A stretch of DNA of 44,678 nt, from NCBI GenBank assembly GCA_026692885.1, contig JAPLNJ010001179.1:1-44678 (forward strand), written 5' to 3'. Under the pieces are notes generated by a model, which saw only the letters and a program-made list of their open reading frames with translations, searched no databases and had not been told where the DNA came from. Shown here piece by piece: positions 1-9,063 of the stretch. This DNA comes from Planctomycetota bacterium (lineage in GTDB: Bacteria > Planctomycetota > Planctomycetia > Pirellulales > Pirellulaceae). Within the stretch, counting starts at the first letter, position 1, and the number at the start of each line of letters is the position of its first letter. Position numbers and translations under genes: made by a program.

Positions 1-73
1 AAAACCGGGCGGCTTGCGCCGCTCCGCTAACAGAAAACGCCCCCAATGGTCCCAAAGTAAGTGGCATTGGGCT

Positions 74-127
74 AGCGCCGTGCCGCTCACCCATCGCGAC
101 CCCAACTCTTCGGCTTGAAGAGGCACT
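74..127. repeat. 54-bp interspersed repeat, copy 1
   Basis: This segment matches 22543-22596 at about 47 of 54 positions, both containing AGCGCCGTGCCGCTC and CCAACTCTTCG. It ends at the stop codon of the minus-strand TPR gene. Bases 1-73 hold no gene that I can see; they look like the edge of another repeat. Confidence 0.6.
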
Positions 128-3100
128 AGGATTTCTTCGCGGCCGGGGCGGGGCTGGGCGCGGGCTTCCCACCGGCAGGAGCGGTGGCACCTGTCGCAGG
201 CTTGTCCGGCGTGGGCTTGCGTCCTTGGAGCGTGGCCAGCTTCGCCAAGAGTTCCTTGTACCGCGCGACCATATCGGGTCTCTTGTCCAGCGTGGGGTTA
301 TTGAACAGCATCGCTTTTAGCACCTGCTCGCCCTCCAAGGCCCGCTTAACCGCGGTCGCCTTGTCCTTTTCGCTGCGGGCCTGATACAGGAGGCAGGCCG
401 CGATATTGTAGACGACCTCGATCAGCTCGGGCGGTTTCTTCTTCATCCGCTGCAGCAGATCTCTCGTCTTGGCCCAGTGCCGGACCGCCTCGGGGTAGTG
501 CGACGGATCTTTCTCGCACCACTGTTGCAAAATGCGTCCCTTCGTCATCCGCGGTTCCAACGCCCGCTCGTTGTCCGCAATCAGTTTGTCGACTTCCTTC
601 AGGGCCTTTGCATAGTTGCCTTTCGTGGACTCAATCTCGATCAACTGCGTTCTGGCACGAGTTGGTGCAGTGGCGCCGACGGATTTGGCGAAATCCGCAT
701 CCTCCAGTTTCTTCAGGATTTCGTCGTAGACCTTCGTGGCCTCATCGGTCAGTCCCACCGCGGCGAGCGTGTCAGCGACGAACATGAGTCCCTTCCCGGA
801 AACCTGCCGCTCGCCCAACTTCGCCAGCACTTTCCCCAGCGGCTCTTTGACAGCCTTCAACTTCTCATTGGCGGCATCCTTTTGTGTGGCATCCGCGGCG
901 CCGATCCGCTCGGCTTCCGCTTTCTTATACTCGTCGTTCAACTGCCGCGCGAAGTCCATCAGCCAGCCGTTGACGAAGGGGCTGTCAGCTGCCGCGTCGG
1001 CCAAACCCGCACCGCTTTCGCCTGCTTTCGCCAACTCGCCGGCCGCCAGATAGGACTTGAACGCGCCGACATAGATCCGCAGCAGAAGCTTCGGGTCCAT
1101 GCTTTTCGTTTTCTCTTTGTCCAGCCCGTCCATGAGGGGCTGGAAGTAGCCCACGGCATCTTTCGGCTGCCCACTCTCCACCAGGATCTCGCCCAGCATC
1201 AGCTGGGTTTCCGCCACCAATTGGGCCGTTTTTTCCTCGGCCGCTTGCTTGGCATCCGCTTCTTTATCCTGCGCCTCAGCCTCCGGTTTCTCAGGTTCTT
1301 CTTTCTTGCTCGCCTCCGGTGGTTGTTTCTTAGGTTCTTCTTTCTTGTTCGCCTCCGGCGGTTTGCGTTGGGCCTCCAGGCTGGCCAGCAGCCGCTCCTG
1401 GGCCTTGGTGCGGTCCGACGTCATCTGCTCCTTGTTGCGTTTGTCTTCCGGCTTCACCTTTTCGGCTTGGTAGCGTCCCCAGTACGTGCGCCCGGCATAG
1501 TAGAGAGCTTGCGGGTGGCGTTCGGATTTTGGGTTCACTTCGTCAAATCGTTTGAGCGCTTCGTCAATTTCACCGACCACCAACTTCGAGTTGGCCAACG
1601 CCATGCGAGCGTCATCGGCCTCGGGCTTTGCGGGCCAGGTACTGATCACGAAGCTGGCAATTTTGCTGAGCCGCTGCAAGGCCGCTTCTTTCTTCTCTTT
1701 TTCCGCCTCGGGCGTGTTGGCATACAGATTCAGGGCGGCATACACGCCCAGCGACGAAATGGCCAAGGCGGCGGGCGGCTCTGTTCCCAATTCCTTGATG
1801 AGGGTGCTGGCCATGACCAGGCATTCCTCCAGCTGGTTCTTGCTGAAGTTCTGGCGAGCCACCACGAGCATGCATTGCGCCAGGGCCTCACGCGTCTGAC
1901 CGACCTTCTCCGTCTCCTTGATTTTGGTCTTCTGTGAAAACGCCAACGCTTTCCGATAGTTGTCGATAGCTTCGCTCCAGCGTTTGGCCTCCGCCGCCTC
2001 GTTGCCCAGCACCAGCGCATCGTCGAAAGAACTGGCTTCCCCGCCGCCCAACTGGAGCATCATCTGGACCGCCTCCTGCTGGTACATGCTGGGAACCTTC
2101 CGCATGTCGCGGAGCAGGGCGGTCGCATCCTGCTTCAACTTGGCCTTTTCTGCACCCGCCGCCTTTTCGGAGGCTGCCAATTTGGCTTTCGCGACCTCCA
2201 AGGTGATCCCCTGATAACCGCCCGTCGCCTTGATCTTCTTGTAAGCCTTCAGCCACTGCTCTGCTTCGGCCAGAAACTGCGCCGGTTTCTGCTTGGCCAG
2301 GATCAGCAGGCGGAAGTACTCGACCTGGGCGAACACGGGTTCGAGGGCCGGATCCGCACTCGCCTCGCCGGGATCGGGGGCATTCGCCAGAACCTCGTCA
2401 TAGATGTCCAACGCCAAACGTGTATCGCCCGCCTCTTCCATACACTTGCCATGCCACATGTGGGCAAACAGACCAGCGATCTCGAGTCGGCGTTTCTGGT
2501 AGATTTCGTCGAACGCCTTGGCGGCATCCGTCAAGATCTTCTTGCGTTGGGGGTCATTGGGGTCGGCAAAGGTCTGGGCCAGAAAGTACTGGACCATCGA
2601 GGATTTTCCGACAGCTTCCACATAGTCCTGCGCGGCCGCCTCGCGCGCCTGCTGAGCCTTTTGAACGTCTCTCCGGTTCTTACCGGTGGTCTTGGGCACC
2701 TCTGGCAGAGCCGCCAGACGCACGCGGAATTTTTCGGCAGCTGTCTTCAGCTTCTTCTGGGCATCCTCCAGCGACGTGCGGGCTTCCGCTAAGTATTTTG
2801 CTTTCTGATCTTGATCCTTCTCTGCCAGATACTTCGCCGAGCGCAGACTCTTCTGGGCGCGATCGATTGCCAAGTCGGAGGCGGACACCATCGCGGAGAT
2901 GGCGGCCGGGTGGTCGGGCTTCTCTTTCAGAAACTTCTCCAGCGACGCCTGGGAGTCGGCCATCATCTGGTCTTTCTCTTTCGCGTCGTAGGCCCGATTG
3001 GCAGCGCCGCGCAGACTATTGGACAGCTCCAGGTCGAACACATCGCGCAGTTCGGCCGGCAGGTTCGGCTGCTTCTGCAGCGTCTTCAGATGCTCGACCG

Positions 3101-3227
3101 CGATGTCCTCGTACCCGTTCTTCTGCAGGGCATGCAGGAACTCGAGGGTGACTTCTTCGGCGGGCACGGAGGCAGACGCCCCGAACAACACGAACGCGAG
3201 AACTGCCAGGCGAAAGCGGAGTTTCAT
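126..3227 (-). CDS. large exported tetratricopeptide-repeat protein (1033 aa)
   Basis: The start is placed at the ATG at 3227 because it opens a clear signal peptide (MKLRFRLAVLAFVLFGASAS, then VPAEE); the frame is open further upstream but that part does not look coding. The mature protein is almost wholly helical, rich in A, K, E and L, with repeated TPR-like helix pairs from about residue 30 to 1000. A Lys/Glu/Pro-rich insert in the middle repeats the unit PPEA-x-KKEEP, and the tail is Pro/Ala-rich. It is therefore probably an exported scaffold that binds other proteins; no catalytic motif is visible. Its N-terminus (EFLHALQKNGYEDIAVEHL) resembles that of the TPR protein at 11963-15115 (EFLQALRDAGYHDAALDYL), so the two are paralogues. 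It is the last gene of the minus-strand ExbB/ExbD module. The partner it binds is unknown. Confidence 0.8.
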   Translation of the reverse strand: MKLRFRLAVLAFVLFGASASVPAEEVTLEFLHALQKNGYEDIAVEHLKTLQKQPNLPAELRDVFDLELSNSLRGAANRAYDAKEKDQMMADSQASLEKFLKEKPDHPAAISAMVSASDLAIDRAQKSLRSAKYLAEKDQDQKAKYLAEARTSLEDAQKKLKTAAEKFRVRLAALPEVPKTTGKNRRDVQKAQQAREAAAQDYVEAVGKSSMVQYFLAQTFADPNDPQRKKILTDAAKAFDEIYQKRRLEIAGLFAHMWHGKCMEEAGDTRLALDIYDEVLANAPDPGEASADPALEPVFAQVEYFRLLILAKQKPAQFLAEAEQWLKAYKKIKATGGYQGITLEVAKAKLAASEKAAGAEKAKLKQDATALLRDMRKVPSMYQQEAVQMMLQLGGGEASSFDDALVLGNEAAEAKRWSEAIDNYRKALAFSQKTKIKETEKVGQTREALAQCMLVVARQNFSKNQLEECLVMASTLIKELGTEPPAALAISSLGVYAALNLYANTPEAEKEKKEAALQRLSKIASFVISTWPAKPEADDARMALANSKLVVGEIDEALKRFDEVNPKSERHPQALYYAGRTYWGRYQAEKVKPEDKRNKEQMTSDRTKAQERLLASLEAQRKPPEANKKEEPKKQPPEASKKEEPEKPEAEAQDKEADAKQAAEEKTAQLVAETQLMLGEILVESGQPKDAVGYFQPLMDGLDKEKTKSMDPKLLLRIYVGAFKSYLAAGELAKAGESGAGLADAAADSPFVNGWLMDFARQLNDEYKKAEAERIGAADATQKDAANEKLKAVKEPLGKVLAKLGERQVSGKGLMFVADTLAAVGLTDEATKVYDEILKKLEDADFAKSVGATAPTRARTQLIEIESTKGNYAKALKEVDKLIADNERALEPRMTKGRILQQWCEKDPSHYPEAVRHWAKTRDLLQRMKKKPPELIEVVYNIAACLLYQARSEKDKATAVKRALEGEQVLKAMLFNNPTLDKRPDMVARYKELLAKLATLQGRKPTPDKPATGATAPAGGKPAPSPAPAAKKS

Positions 3228-3386
3228 AGGTATTATGGGGAAGACGTGTCGAGGGAACAAACAAACAGACCCGGACGTTTGGCGTTCGGGTCTGTCATGC
3301 ACAGCCAGCGTGTTGCCGCCGCCCTTACTACCTGGGACCGGCATCGGATCCCAGTTCACGGCGGGCAAAATCACCGGTGGTCAGGC

Positions 3387-5060
3387 TCACGCTTTCTTGT
3401 CAGCCGGAGCGTCGAGCGGGGCTTTGGCTTTGGCTTCTTCTTCCTTGTCCAATTTATACAACGGCAGGTAGCGGTAGTACACCTCCAGCGTCAACGCTCC
3501 GAGGCTGGTCATCATCAAACGCCCGCCTTGCGTGCCCCAGGCATCCGCCGTGGGTTTGGCAGGATCCCAACTGCCGGTGGCACACTGGTCGCGTTCCTTG
3601 TTCTGCTGATCGATCAACTTGCGCCGCGTAATGCGGTTCCAGGTGTCCCACTCGGGCCCCGTGAAGTTGTGGACCACTTGCGTGGCGTAGTAGTCGTAAT
3701 AGATGTTGCGGCCTTTGTCGGGCGTATTAGCCATCAGGTACTCGAGGCCTTTCGTCATGCCCGCATCGTCTTTCTTGGCACCCAGGTACTGGTTGCAAAG
3801 CAGGCCCACCGCACTCATGGTGGGGGTAGCGCCGCTGCCAGGCGTATAGGCGTACTTCCCCCCGTAGTCCGTACCCACGGACTTCAGCCAGCCTTTGACG
3901 CCCGCGACCGCTTTCGGGTCGACCTGAAGTCCGGCCATGATACCGCTCTTCAGGGCCATCAACTGCCAGCCCACCACGGACGTGTCACCCTCGTCACCTG
4001 GTGTGTACCGCCAGCCGCCCGTTTTCTGGTTTTGGGCTTTTTGGATAAAATTAATGGCGGCCTGGGCCGCGTAGCCGACTGCGCGATCGCCGGTCAATCC
4101 GTACGCTTCGCAAAGGGTGATCGCGGCCAAACCGTGGGAGTACATGCTCGATGTGCCGCGGAGATCACCATCCGGCTTCTGATTGCGCATCAGCCACGCC
4201 AACCCGTTGGTGATGGTGGTGCGATAAGGTCCCTTCGATTGATGGGTTTGGCCAGCAGCCAAGTACGGCAGTAGCCCCATGGCCGTGGCGCCCGTATCCG
4301 CGTTCTCCACACCGGGCCCGGTGCAGGTGGGATCCTTGCACACGGTCTGGTACTTGCTCAAACTCCAACGGCCGTCGGGCAATTGATGCCGGGCGATCCA
4401 GTTCAAGGCACCAGCCACGGCCCTTTCGGATTGCTTGGTGCCACCGTAACCGCCCACCATGGCCTTACGGCTGCCCTGACCGCGCCCGCCGAAACCGTAG
4501 CCATCGCCGCCGCCGCTGCCGGCATTCTTGCCGGTACCCACACCGACGCCAATCCCACCACCGCCCCTGACCATGGGTCCCGGACCGATGCCCTTGATCT
4601 CAAATCCGCCGGCTCCAAAGCCGACCGGCACATTCGAGGCCACCGCGACAGCCATGCCACCGCCCGCTTCTATGAAGGTGGAGTTATTATCGTAGTACTT
4701 TTCGTCCTGTTCCACGGCGGGCGCTTCGTTCAACGTCAGCGTGTCGGTCGTCAGTTCAGTCGGCTCCTCAGGCGTTTCGCCAACTTCGAAACGCTCCAAT
4801 TCCGCTGGCGTCTCCTGCTGGTCGAGCTTGGCTTCATCGAAGGAAGGCGCTTCCCCTTCCGTTTTCAGCGGAGCCCCGGCGGGGATTAGGGCCAGAGTCA
4901 GGAAGATGAAGCAATGCAGGGCGGCACTCACCAGCCACCAGGGGCTGTCGCTGAACATCCACGCGCGCAAGCGATCGACGATTCCGCCGCCTGCCGCCTC
5001 TTCCGCGCCCTCATCGACCTCGGGATTGGCTGGTTGAGCCTTGAGTTCCGCTTCGGACAT
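3387..5060 (-). CDS. TolA/TonB-like anchor fused to a squalene-cyclase-type toroid domain (557 aa)
   Basis: The ATG at 5060 is preceded by AGGAG. The cytoplasmic N-terminus is short and acidic. One TM helix follows at about residues 41-60 (SAALHCFIFLTLALIP). Within it Ser45, His49 and Leu56 have the spacing S-x3-H-x6-L of the TolA and TonB energy-transducer helices (E. coli TolA has SAVLHVILFAAL); the final Ser of that motif is Pro60 here. A Glu/Pro/Thr-rich stretch (about 65-120) and a Gly-rich linker (about 165-210) lead into an alpha/alpha-toroid domain of the prenyltransferase/squalene oxidase repeat class, with repeats such as RHQLPDGRW, NQKPDGDL and NQKTGGWRY. The catalytic DxDD of true squalene cyclases is not apparent, so terpene cyclisation is unlikely. 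Being downstream of exbB-exbD-exbD, it is probably the moving element coupled to that motor. The topology is seen; the coupling is inferred. Confidence 0.82.
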   Translation of the reverse strand: MSEAELKAQPANPEVDEGAEEAAGGGIVDRLRAWMFSDSPWWLVSAALHCFIFLTLALIPAGAPLKTEGEAPSFDEAKLDQQETPAELERFEVGETPEEPTELTTDTLTLNEAPAVEQDEKYYDNNSTFIEAGGGMAVAVASNVPVGFGAGGFEIKGIGPGPMVRGGGGIGVGVGTGKNAGSGGGDGYGFGGRGQGSRKAMVGGYGGTKQSERAVAGALNWIARHQLPDGRWSLSKYQTVCKDPTCTGPGVENADTGATAMGLLPYLAAGQTHQSKGPYRTTITNGLAWLMRNQKPDGDLRGTSSMYSHGLAAITLCEAYGLTGDRAVGYAAQAAINFIQKAQNQKTGGWRYTPGDEGDTSVVGWQLMALKSGIMAGLQVDPKAVAGVKGWLKSVGTDYGGKYAYTPGSGATPTMSAVGLLCNQYLGAKKDDAGMTKGLEYLMANTPDKGRNIYYDYYATQVVHNFTGPEWDTWNRITRRKLIDQQNKERDQCATGSWDPAKPTADAWGTQGGRLMMTSLGALTLEVYYRYLPLYKLDKEEEAKAKAPLDAPADKKA

Positions 5061-5294
5061 GATCCATGCTCCTGTGAGTACAAGTACTTGCGTGTGCGAT
5101 TTGCCAGCTACCCTGGATTATCTTGCGTTTCGGGGCGTCCGTCAATCGCAGGCACTTCGGTCGGAACTTTTCTCGCCGAGGTTCGGGCGATCTTCGCGCG
5201 CCTCGCCTCTATATTCGTCCGCGGATTTGAACTTATTCCGGCTACGCCCGAGCCACCCCGGCTTTCCACTATTGCAGATTCCCCTTGGATCGAG

Positions 5295-6263
5295 TTATTC
5301 CCCGTGGCGTTCTTGCTCTGCCTCGGCTTGGTTGAGCCAGTCCTCGATCGGCACCCGGCTGCCCCTGGTGATGCCGACGACAGGCAGGGAGGCTGTGCCC
5401 CGCCGTTTCTTTCGCAGGAACCCCACACCGAACTGCAGGCCCATGATCAGCAGCAGTCCACCCCCTGCGAACATCGCCCAGTACCAGTCGTTGGAGGAGA
5501 CTTTGACGGGTTGAGCAGGTTGCCAAGTCAGTCTGCCGATGAACAAAGGGGCCTTGAGCTGGGGCGCGTTGGGCTTGGCTCCCGCCTCGTGGTATCCCTG
5601 CAATTTGAAGAAGTATCCCACCAAAGTGGCCTTTTCGTAGATATCCGGGCCAGTCGGCATCCCCTTCGGCAAGTCCACGACGATCGCCACATACAGCCAA
5701 GCCTTGGATTCGGTCGTCCAGCCCCAGACTTCGTGCAATTGCGTTCCGTCTCGGTTCTGGTCGGCGTCCAGAAGACGGCGGACATTCAACTTCAGGCTCA
5801 CCAATTTGCCGCGATACTTGTCTGGGAACTGCATGAACTGGGTGAAGACCAGATCCTTGCGGGCCCGCTTCTGCATCTGGTTAAACGGCTGATTCACCGA
5901 CCAGCGAACCAGCCGATCGTAGGCTTCCATCTCTTCCGGGCCCATCTGGAGCGTGCCGTCCGTGACGGCCTGAAACTCCTCTTGGATGGCGTCCGCTTCC
6001 TCGGGATCTTCCTCCGTCGGCCCGGATGCCACAGGGGAATTCGGAGCCGGCGCAGATGTCTGCTGGCCACCGTCGCCGGGCGGGGTGGCCGCCGACGGAG
6101 TGGAGACGGGGCCTGAATCTCCCGTTGACGACCGCAGCGCCATGTCGCGGAAACTCATGATCAACATGCCGACGACCAGCAGCTTGAGCAGTCCTTTGGC
6201 CAGCAGCACCCATTCCGAGCTGACCGCCGTGCCTCGCATTCGCTGTCGTCCGTAGGCCCGCAT
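5295..6263 (-). CDS. two-TM hypothetical envelope protein (322 aa)
   Basis: The ATG at 6263 follows AAAGG at a good distance and is preferred to an in-frame start 39 bases further upstream. One TM helix lies at about residues 18-38 and a second at about 262-283, followed by a basic RKKRRG stretch. The roughly 220 residues between include a Pro/Thr/Ser-rich, acidic linker and then a compact domain with several predicted beta-strands (YRGKLVSLKLNVRRLL, SKAWLYVAIVVDLP). I do not recognise a family. It sits between exbD and the TolA-like toroid gene on the same strand, so it is probably a component of the same complex. A 304-base gap containing two repeats separates it from exbD. Confidence 0.7.
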   Translation of the reverse strand: MRAYGRQRMRGTAVSSEWVLLAKGLLKLLVVGMLIMSFRDMALRSSTGDSGPVSTPSAATPPGDGGQQTSAPAPNSPVASGPTEEDPEEADAIQEEFQAVTDGTLQMGPEEMEAYDRLVRWSVNQPFNQMQKRARKDLVFTQFMQFPDKYRGKLVSLKLNVRRLLDADQNRDGTQLHEVWGWTTESKAWLYVAIVVDLPKGMPTGPDIYEKATLVGYFFKLQGYHEAGAKPNAPQLKAPLFIGRLTWQPAQPVKVSSNDWYWAMFAGGGLLLIMGLQFGVGFLRKKRRGTASLPVVGITRGSRVPIEDWLNQAEAEQERHGE

Positions 6264-6356
6264 GGGATACCTTTTACAACCGAGCATAAAGATCGTGCGC
6301 AATCGCGCTGAGCCACGAACTCAAGGCCGCACGCGAATCAGGCCGACTCGGACACA

Positions 6357-6424
6357 GGGCAGGGGAATGGTGGGCAAAGGAATGTTGCGTGAAGGCCATT
6401 CCCTTGCCCACCATTCCCGTGCCC
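6357..6424. repeat. 28-bp inverted repeat (hairpin)
   Basis: Arms 6357-6384 and 6397-6424 are complementary except for two mismatches, with a 12-base loop; the core arm is GGGAATGGTGGGCAA. It lies between exbD and the 322-aa gene. The strength of the hairpin would allow partial termination or mRNA stabilisation between them, but there is no T-run, so it is more likely a REP-type dispersed repeat. Confidence 0.65.
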
Positions 6425-6493
6425 AAGTTTGGCAACATTCGCTCCTGAACTGTGAGGTAACCACTTCGCCCCACACCACGCCGATGCGGAACT

Positions 6494-6551
6494 TCGGCAT
6501 TTGCTTCTCCGTCCCACTCCTCTCTCCCTGAAGTACCGGGGCGAGGGAGTT
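6494..6551. repeat. interspersed repeat shared with 16202-16265, opposite orientation
   Basis: Bases 6522-6551 are the reverse complement of 16202-16231 at 29 of 30 positions (core CCCTCGCCCCGGTACTTC). The similarity resumes at TTCGGCATTTG (6494-6504), matching CAAATGCCGAA at 16255-16265. Both copies lie beside exb genes, one after an exbD and one just before an exbB. Confidence 0.6.
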
Positions 6552-6567
6552 GCTTTTCGGTCGGGCC

Positions 6568-7104
6568 TTATGTTCCGCCGCCAGCATCCGGGCCGGGCAT
6601 TTCCACGAAACTCAACTTGGAGAGTTTGGTGCCGTCGGGCAGCGTTTGCTTGGTACACACCTCGACGACTCTCATCAAATCGGCGTAGCGCAGTTCTCCA
6701 GCGACTTGAATGATGACTTGATCAAAGGGATTGCCAGGGTCGCCGAACACCGTCTGAAGCTTGTCGTTCAAGGCCCGGAGGGTTCTGTCCACCCCCAACA
6801 TCGACTCGCCGACGGCCAACGACACCAAGGCTCCATCGGGCTTTGCGAACGCGGTGATGATCAGGGTATTCACGCCTTTGACCGGGCTGGCGTCGTTGGC
6901 GTCGTCCCCCGCCTGCTTGGCACTGGCCAGGTTCTTTGCAGCGATCGCTTGCGGCGGCGGCAGACGCAATTTCACTTGCCCTTCGACCGGGGATGGCTTG
7001 AAGGTCAGGATGAAGAACGTGAGCAACTGGAACGCCATGTCCAACATGGCTGCCAGATTCAGTTCGACGTTTTCCTGCTCTCGCTTTTTCTTTCGGCGGC
7101 TCAT
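6568..7104 (-). CDS. ExbD/TolR-family proton-channel subunit (178 aa)
   Basis: A short, very basic cytoplasmic start (MSRRKKKREQENVELNLAAM) leads into the single TM helix LDMAFQLLTFFIL, which keeps the Asp that carries protons in ExbD and TolR. The periplasmic part is about 140 residues and ends in the usual folded domain (PFDQVIIQVAGELRYADLMR). Length is slightly above the usual 140-150 residues because of an internal loop (ASAKQAGDDANDASPVKG). It follows a first exbD gene at 13 bases, so the module encodes two non-identical ExbD subunits. It is expected to work with the ExbB encoded at 7606-8439 in the inner membrane. Confidence 0.88.
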   Translation of the reverse strand: MSRRKKKREQENVELNLAAMLDMAFQLLTFFILTFKPSPVEGQVKLRLPPPQAIAAKNLASAKQAGDDANDASPVKGVNTLIITAFAKPDGALVSLAVGESMLGVDRTLRALNDKLQTVFGDPGNPFDQVIIQVAGELRYADLMRVVEVCTKQTLPDGTKLSKLSFVEMPGPDAGGGT

Positions 7105-7117
7105 CAGTCGTCAAGGG

Positions 7118-7585
7118 TTACCCCTCATCCTTATTCATGGCCTTCAAAGCGAAGTGGCGGAAACCGTTATCTTGGCAACACTTAATTATTCGATTCAGCA
7201 GTTTGAACGGCGTGGCCCGGTCCGCCCGCACGACTACCGTCGTCGGCAATTCATCACCGACCACGAGGTTGGCGTGGGCTTTATCTTTCTTGGCCAACAG
7301 CAGACTGGCCTGGGCCTCGCCGCGGATGTAGTTCTCGATGTTCATCGTCCTGCCGTAGATATTCAAGTTCCCCTTGCTATCGACATTCAGGATCAACAGA
7401 TCCGTCTGGCCCTTGGTATCCACGGGTCGCGCGGTTCCGACGACCGGCAGCTTCAAACTCAAATCCAACGAGGCAGACTTGAAGTTGATCACCAACATAA
7501 AGAAGGTGACCAACTGGAACACCATATCCAGCATCGGTGTGAGATTCGGTTCGGCTTTGACTTCAGATTTGGCGGAACCCGACAT
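7118..7585 (-). CDS. ExbD/TolR-family proton-channel subunit (155 aa)
   Basis: The N-terminus PNLTPMLDMVFQLVTFFML is the diagnostic ExbD segment: a cytoplasmic tail, the TPMLD signature and one TM helix with the proton-binding Asp. A periplasmic domain follows (DELPTTVVVRADRATPFKLL). The protein has the family's normal length. It lies 20 bases after the exbB gene and 13 bases before a second exbD, so all three are one transcription unit. Its partner is probably the ExbB of the same operon. Confidence 0.9.
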   Translation of the reverse strand: MSGSAKSEVKAEPNLTPMLDMVFQLVTFFMLVINFKSASLDLSLKLPVVGTARPVDTKGQTDLLILNVDSKGNLNIYGRTMNIENYIRGEAQASLLLAKKDKAHANLVVGDELPTTVVVRADRATPFKLLNRIIKCCQDNGFRHFALKAMNKDEG

Positions 7586-7605
7586 GGTCCGAGTCTCCCC
7601 TCAGC

Positions 7606-8439
7606 TTAGGGTTTTGCAGATGGGGCCTGTGGCGCTGCAGCCCCCGGCCGGGAACGTCCGGCGTGAGCAAAGTGGCGGATGAACTGGTCGGCTTGCATCA
7701 TGGCCGCGGTGGAAAGCGAGGTCACGCGATTCTTGAACAGCGCGTAGAAATAGATGGCCGGCACCGACAACGCCACCCCCTCGAACGTGAGCAACAAAGC
7801 CTCGGAAATACCACCGGCCACTTCGCTGGCCTTCATTTGCGTGTCGGACATGGCGATCACGCTGAAACTGGCGATCATCCCCTTGAGCGTCCCCAGCAGA
7901 CCAATCATCGGCCCCAGGGTGCCCAGGACTGCCAACATGCTGATTTTCTTTTCCATGTCGCCCTGGACCGCGTCGCCGACACGTTCCATGGACTCGCGGG
8001 CTTCCGGCAGTCCGTTAGGCAGATCCACGATGCCTGTGGTCAGCACGCGGCTGAAGAACGAATCATCATCTTTGACCAAGTCGTAGATGCCTTTGAACTC
8101 GCGTTGTTCGAGCAAGTTCTCACACTCGCCGACGATTTCCGGAGGCACGGCCATCTCCAGCCGCAATTCCCAGAACATACGGCCGACCACCGACACGAAA
8201 TAGATGGACAAGCACAGGATTATGGCCCCGATGACGCCGGAGTTCCAGACGACCCACATCAGAAACGACATCTTGGCCTTTTCGGCCTCCGGTGCGGCGG
8301 CCTCACCGCCGTCTTCCTTGGCCTCTTGGGCACTGGCGAATCGCACGGAGGGTCCCAACGTCACCGTGGACCAGGATCCGAGCATGACCAAGAACAGGAA
8401 CCATCCTCCCAACCGCAGCCAACGTTGTCTTGCAGACAT
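7606..8439 (-). CDS. ExbB/TolQ/MotA-family proton-channel protein (277 aa)
   Basis: First gene of the minus-strand module. An N-terminal hydrophobic segment (about residues 9-28, possibly a cleaved signal peptide) is followed by the three TM helices of the family at about 62-85, 165-188 and 210-235. The family core is visible in LAVLGTLGPMIGLLGTLKGM and ISEALLLTFEGVALSVPAI. The N-terminal extension with a Glu/Ala-rich linker is common in planctomycete ExbB-like proteins. Five ExbB subunits around ExbD chains form the proton-driven stator known from Ton, Tol and Mot systems. The C-terminus is Pro/Ala-rich. Which motor it most resembles cannot be decided by eye. Confidence 0.9.
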   Translation of the reverse strand: MSARQRWLRLGGWFLFLVMLGSWSTVTLGPSVRFASAQEAKEDGGEAAAPEAEKAKMSFLMWVVWNSGVIGAIILCLSIYFVSVVGRMFWELRLEMAVPPEIVGECENLLEQREFKGIYDLVKDDDSFFSRVLTTGIVDLPNGLPEARESMERVGDAVQGDMEKKISMLAVLGTLGPMIGLLGTLKGMIASFSVIAMSDTQMKASEVAGGISEALLLTFEGVALSVPAIYFYALFKNRVTSLSTAAMMQADQFIRHFAHAGRSRPGAAAPQAPSAKP

Positions 8440-9063
8440 GAACTGGTAACCCTTCTCCGCTGGATGACGACGCCACAGCTCCGCGAGAGAGCGTGCCTGT
8501 CGCCGGTGCCAAAGTCAATGCCCGATCGCCGCTCCTGCATCGTGACCGTCCCTACAAACCAGGTGTCCCGGCCAGAGTCCGGACGATGCCACAAGGAATC
8601 AATGCTCTGAGTGTGTTGAGATAGAACTAAGCTGTCAACAGGGGCCTAGCCAGGATTATTCATCGGTTTGGTAGGGTGGTTCCAGCCAGCCGTGTTCCTG
8701 GTGGGCCACGGTCGCTGTGCCCAACGTGGTTCGGTCGTCGCACGGTGAGTTATTGCCGGGGCGGCTGGCGAACGCCCACCAACATGTTGCGCGACCGTGG
8801 CCCACCCTATATGAACCATCCGGGCTAGCGGGTTTGTCGCTTTTCCCCCACTCGCTGCGGTGTCGCCGCAAGATGGCTCCCTATTCGTCGGCCCGGGGGC
8901 GTTTTCTTCCCGGGTTATGCACGAAATTTCTCCCGCGGCGAGTGGCCACCTCGCACCGTCGCAACCACGCTGCAGCAATTCAGTGCGCGGTATGGTCAGG
9001 ACGGTCCGTTGCCAGACACACGCCTGAGACGATAGGATAATGACAGGTGGGGAATAAGGCACG
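8440..9063. other. divergent intergenic region between the two exb modules
   Basis: 624 bases separate the exbB gene (minus) from the sigma-factor gene (plus), so it must contain the promoters of both modules, although I cannot pick out convincing -35/-10 elements. The middle (about 8670-8830) is a dispersed repeat with 15-bp inverted arms. A reverse-strand reading frame of 169 codons crosses it, but that frame is mostly translated repeat and is not believed to be a gene. Confidence 0.6.
8701..8805. repeat. dispersed repeat with perfect 15-bp inverted arms
   Basis: GTGGGCCACGGTCGC at 8701-8715 is the exact reverse complement of 8791-8805. The flanks are partly related too (TAGGGTGG before, CCACCCTA after). 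It resembles a MITE or REP-type unit and has no coding content. Confidence 0.65.

Noticed and set aside
3387..5060. Terpene or hopanoid cyclase activity for the toroid protein
   Set aside because: No DxDD catalytic box is seen and the protein has a TolA-like membrane anchor within an exb operon; the fold alone does not imply cyclase activity.
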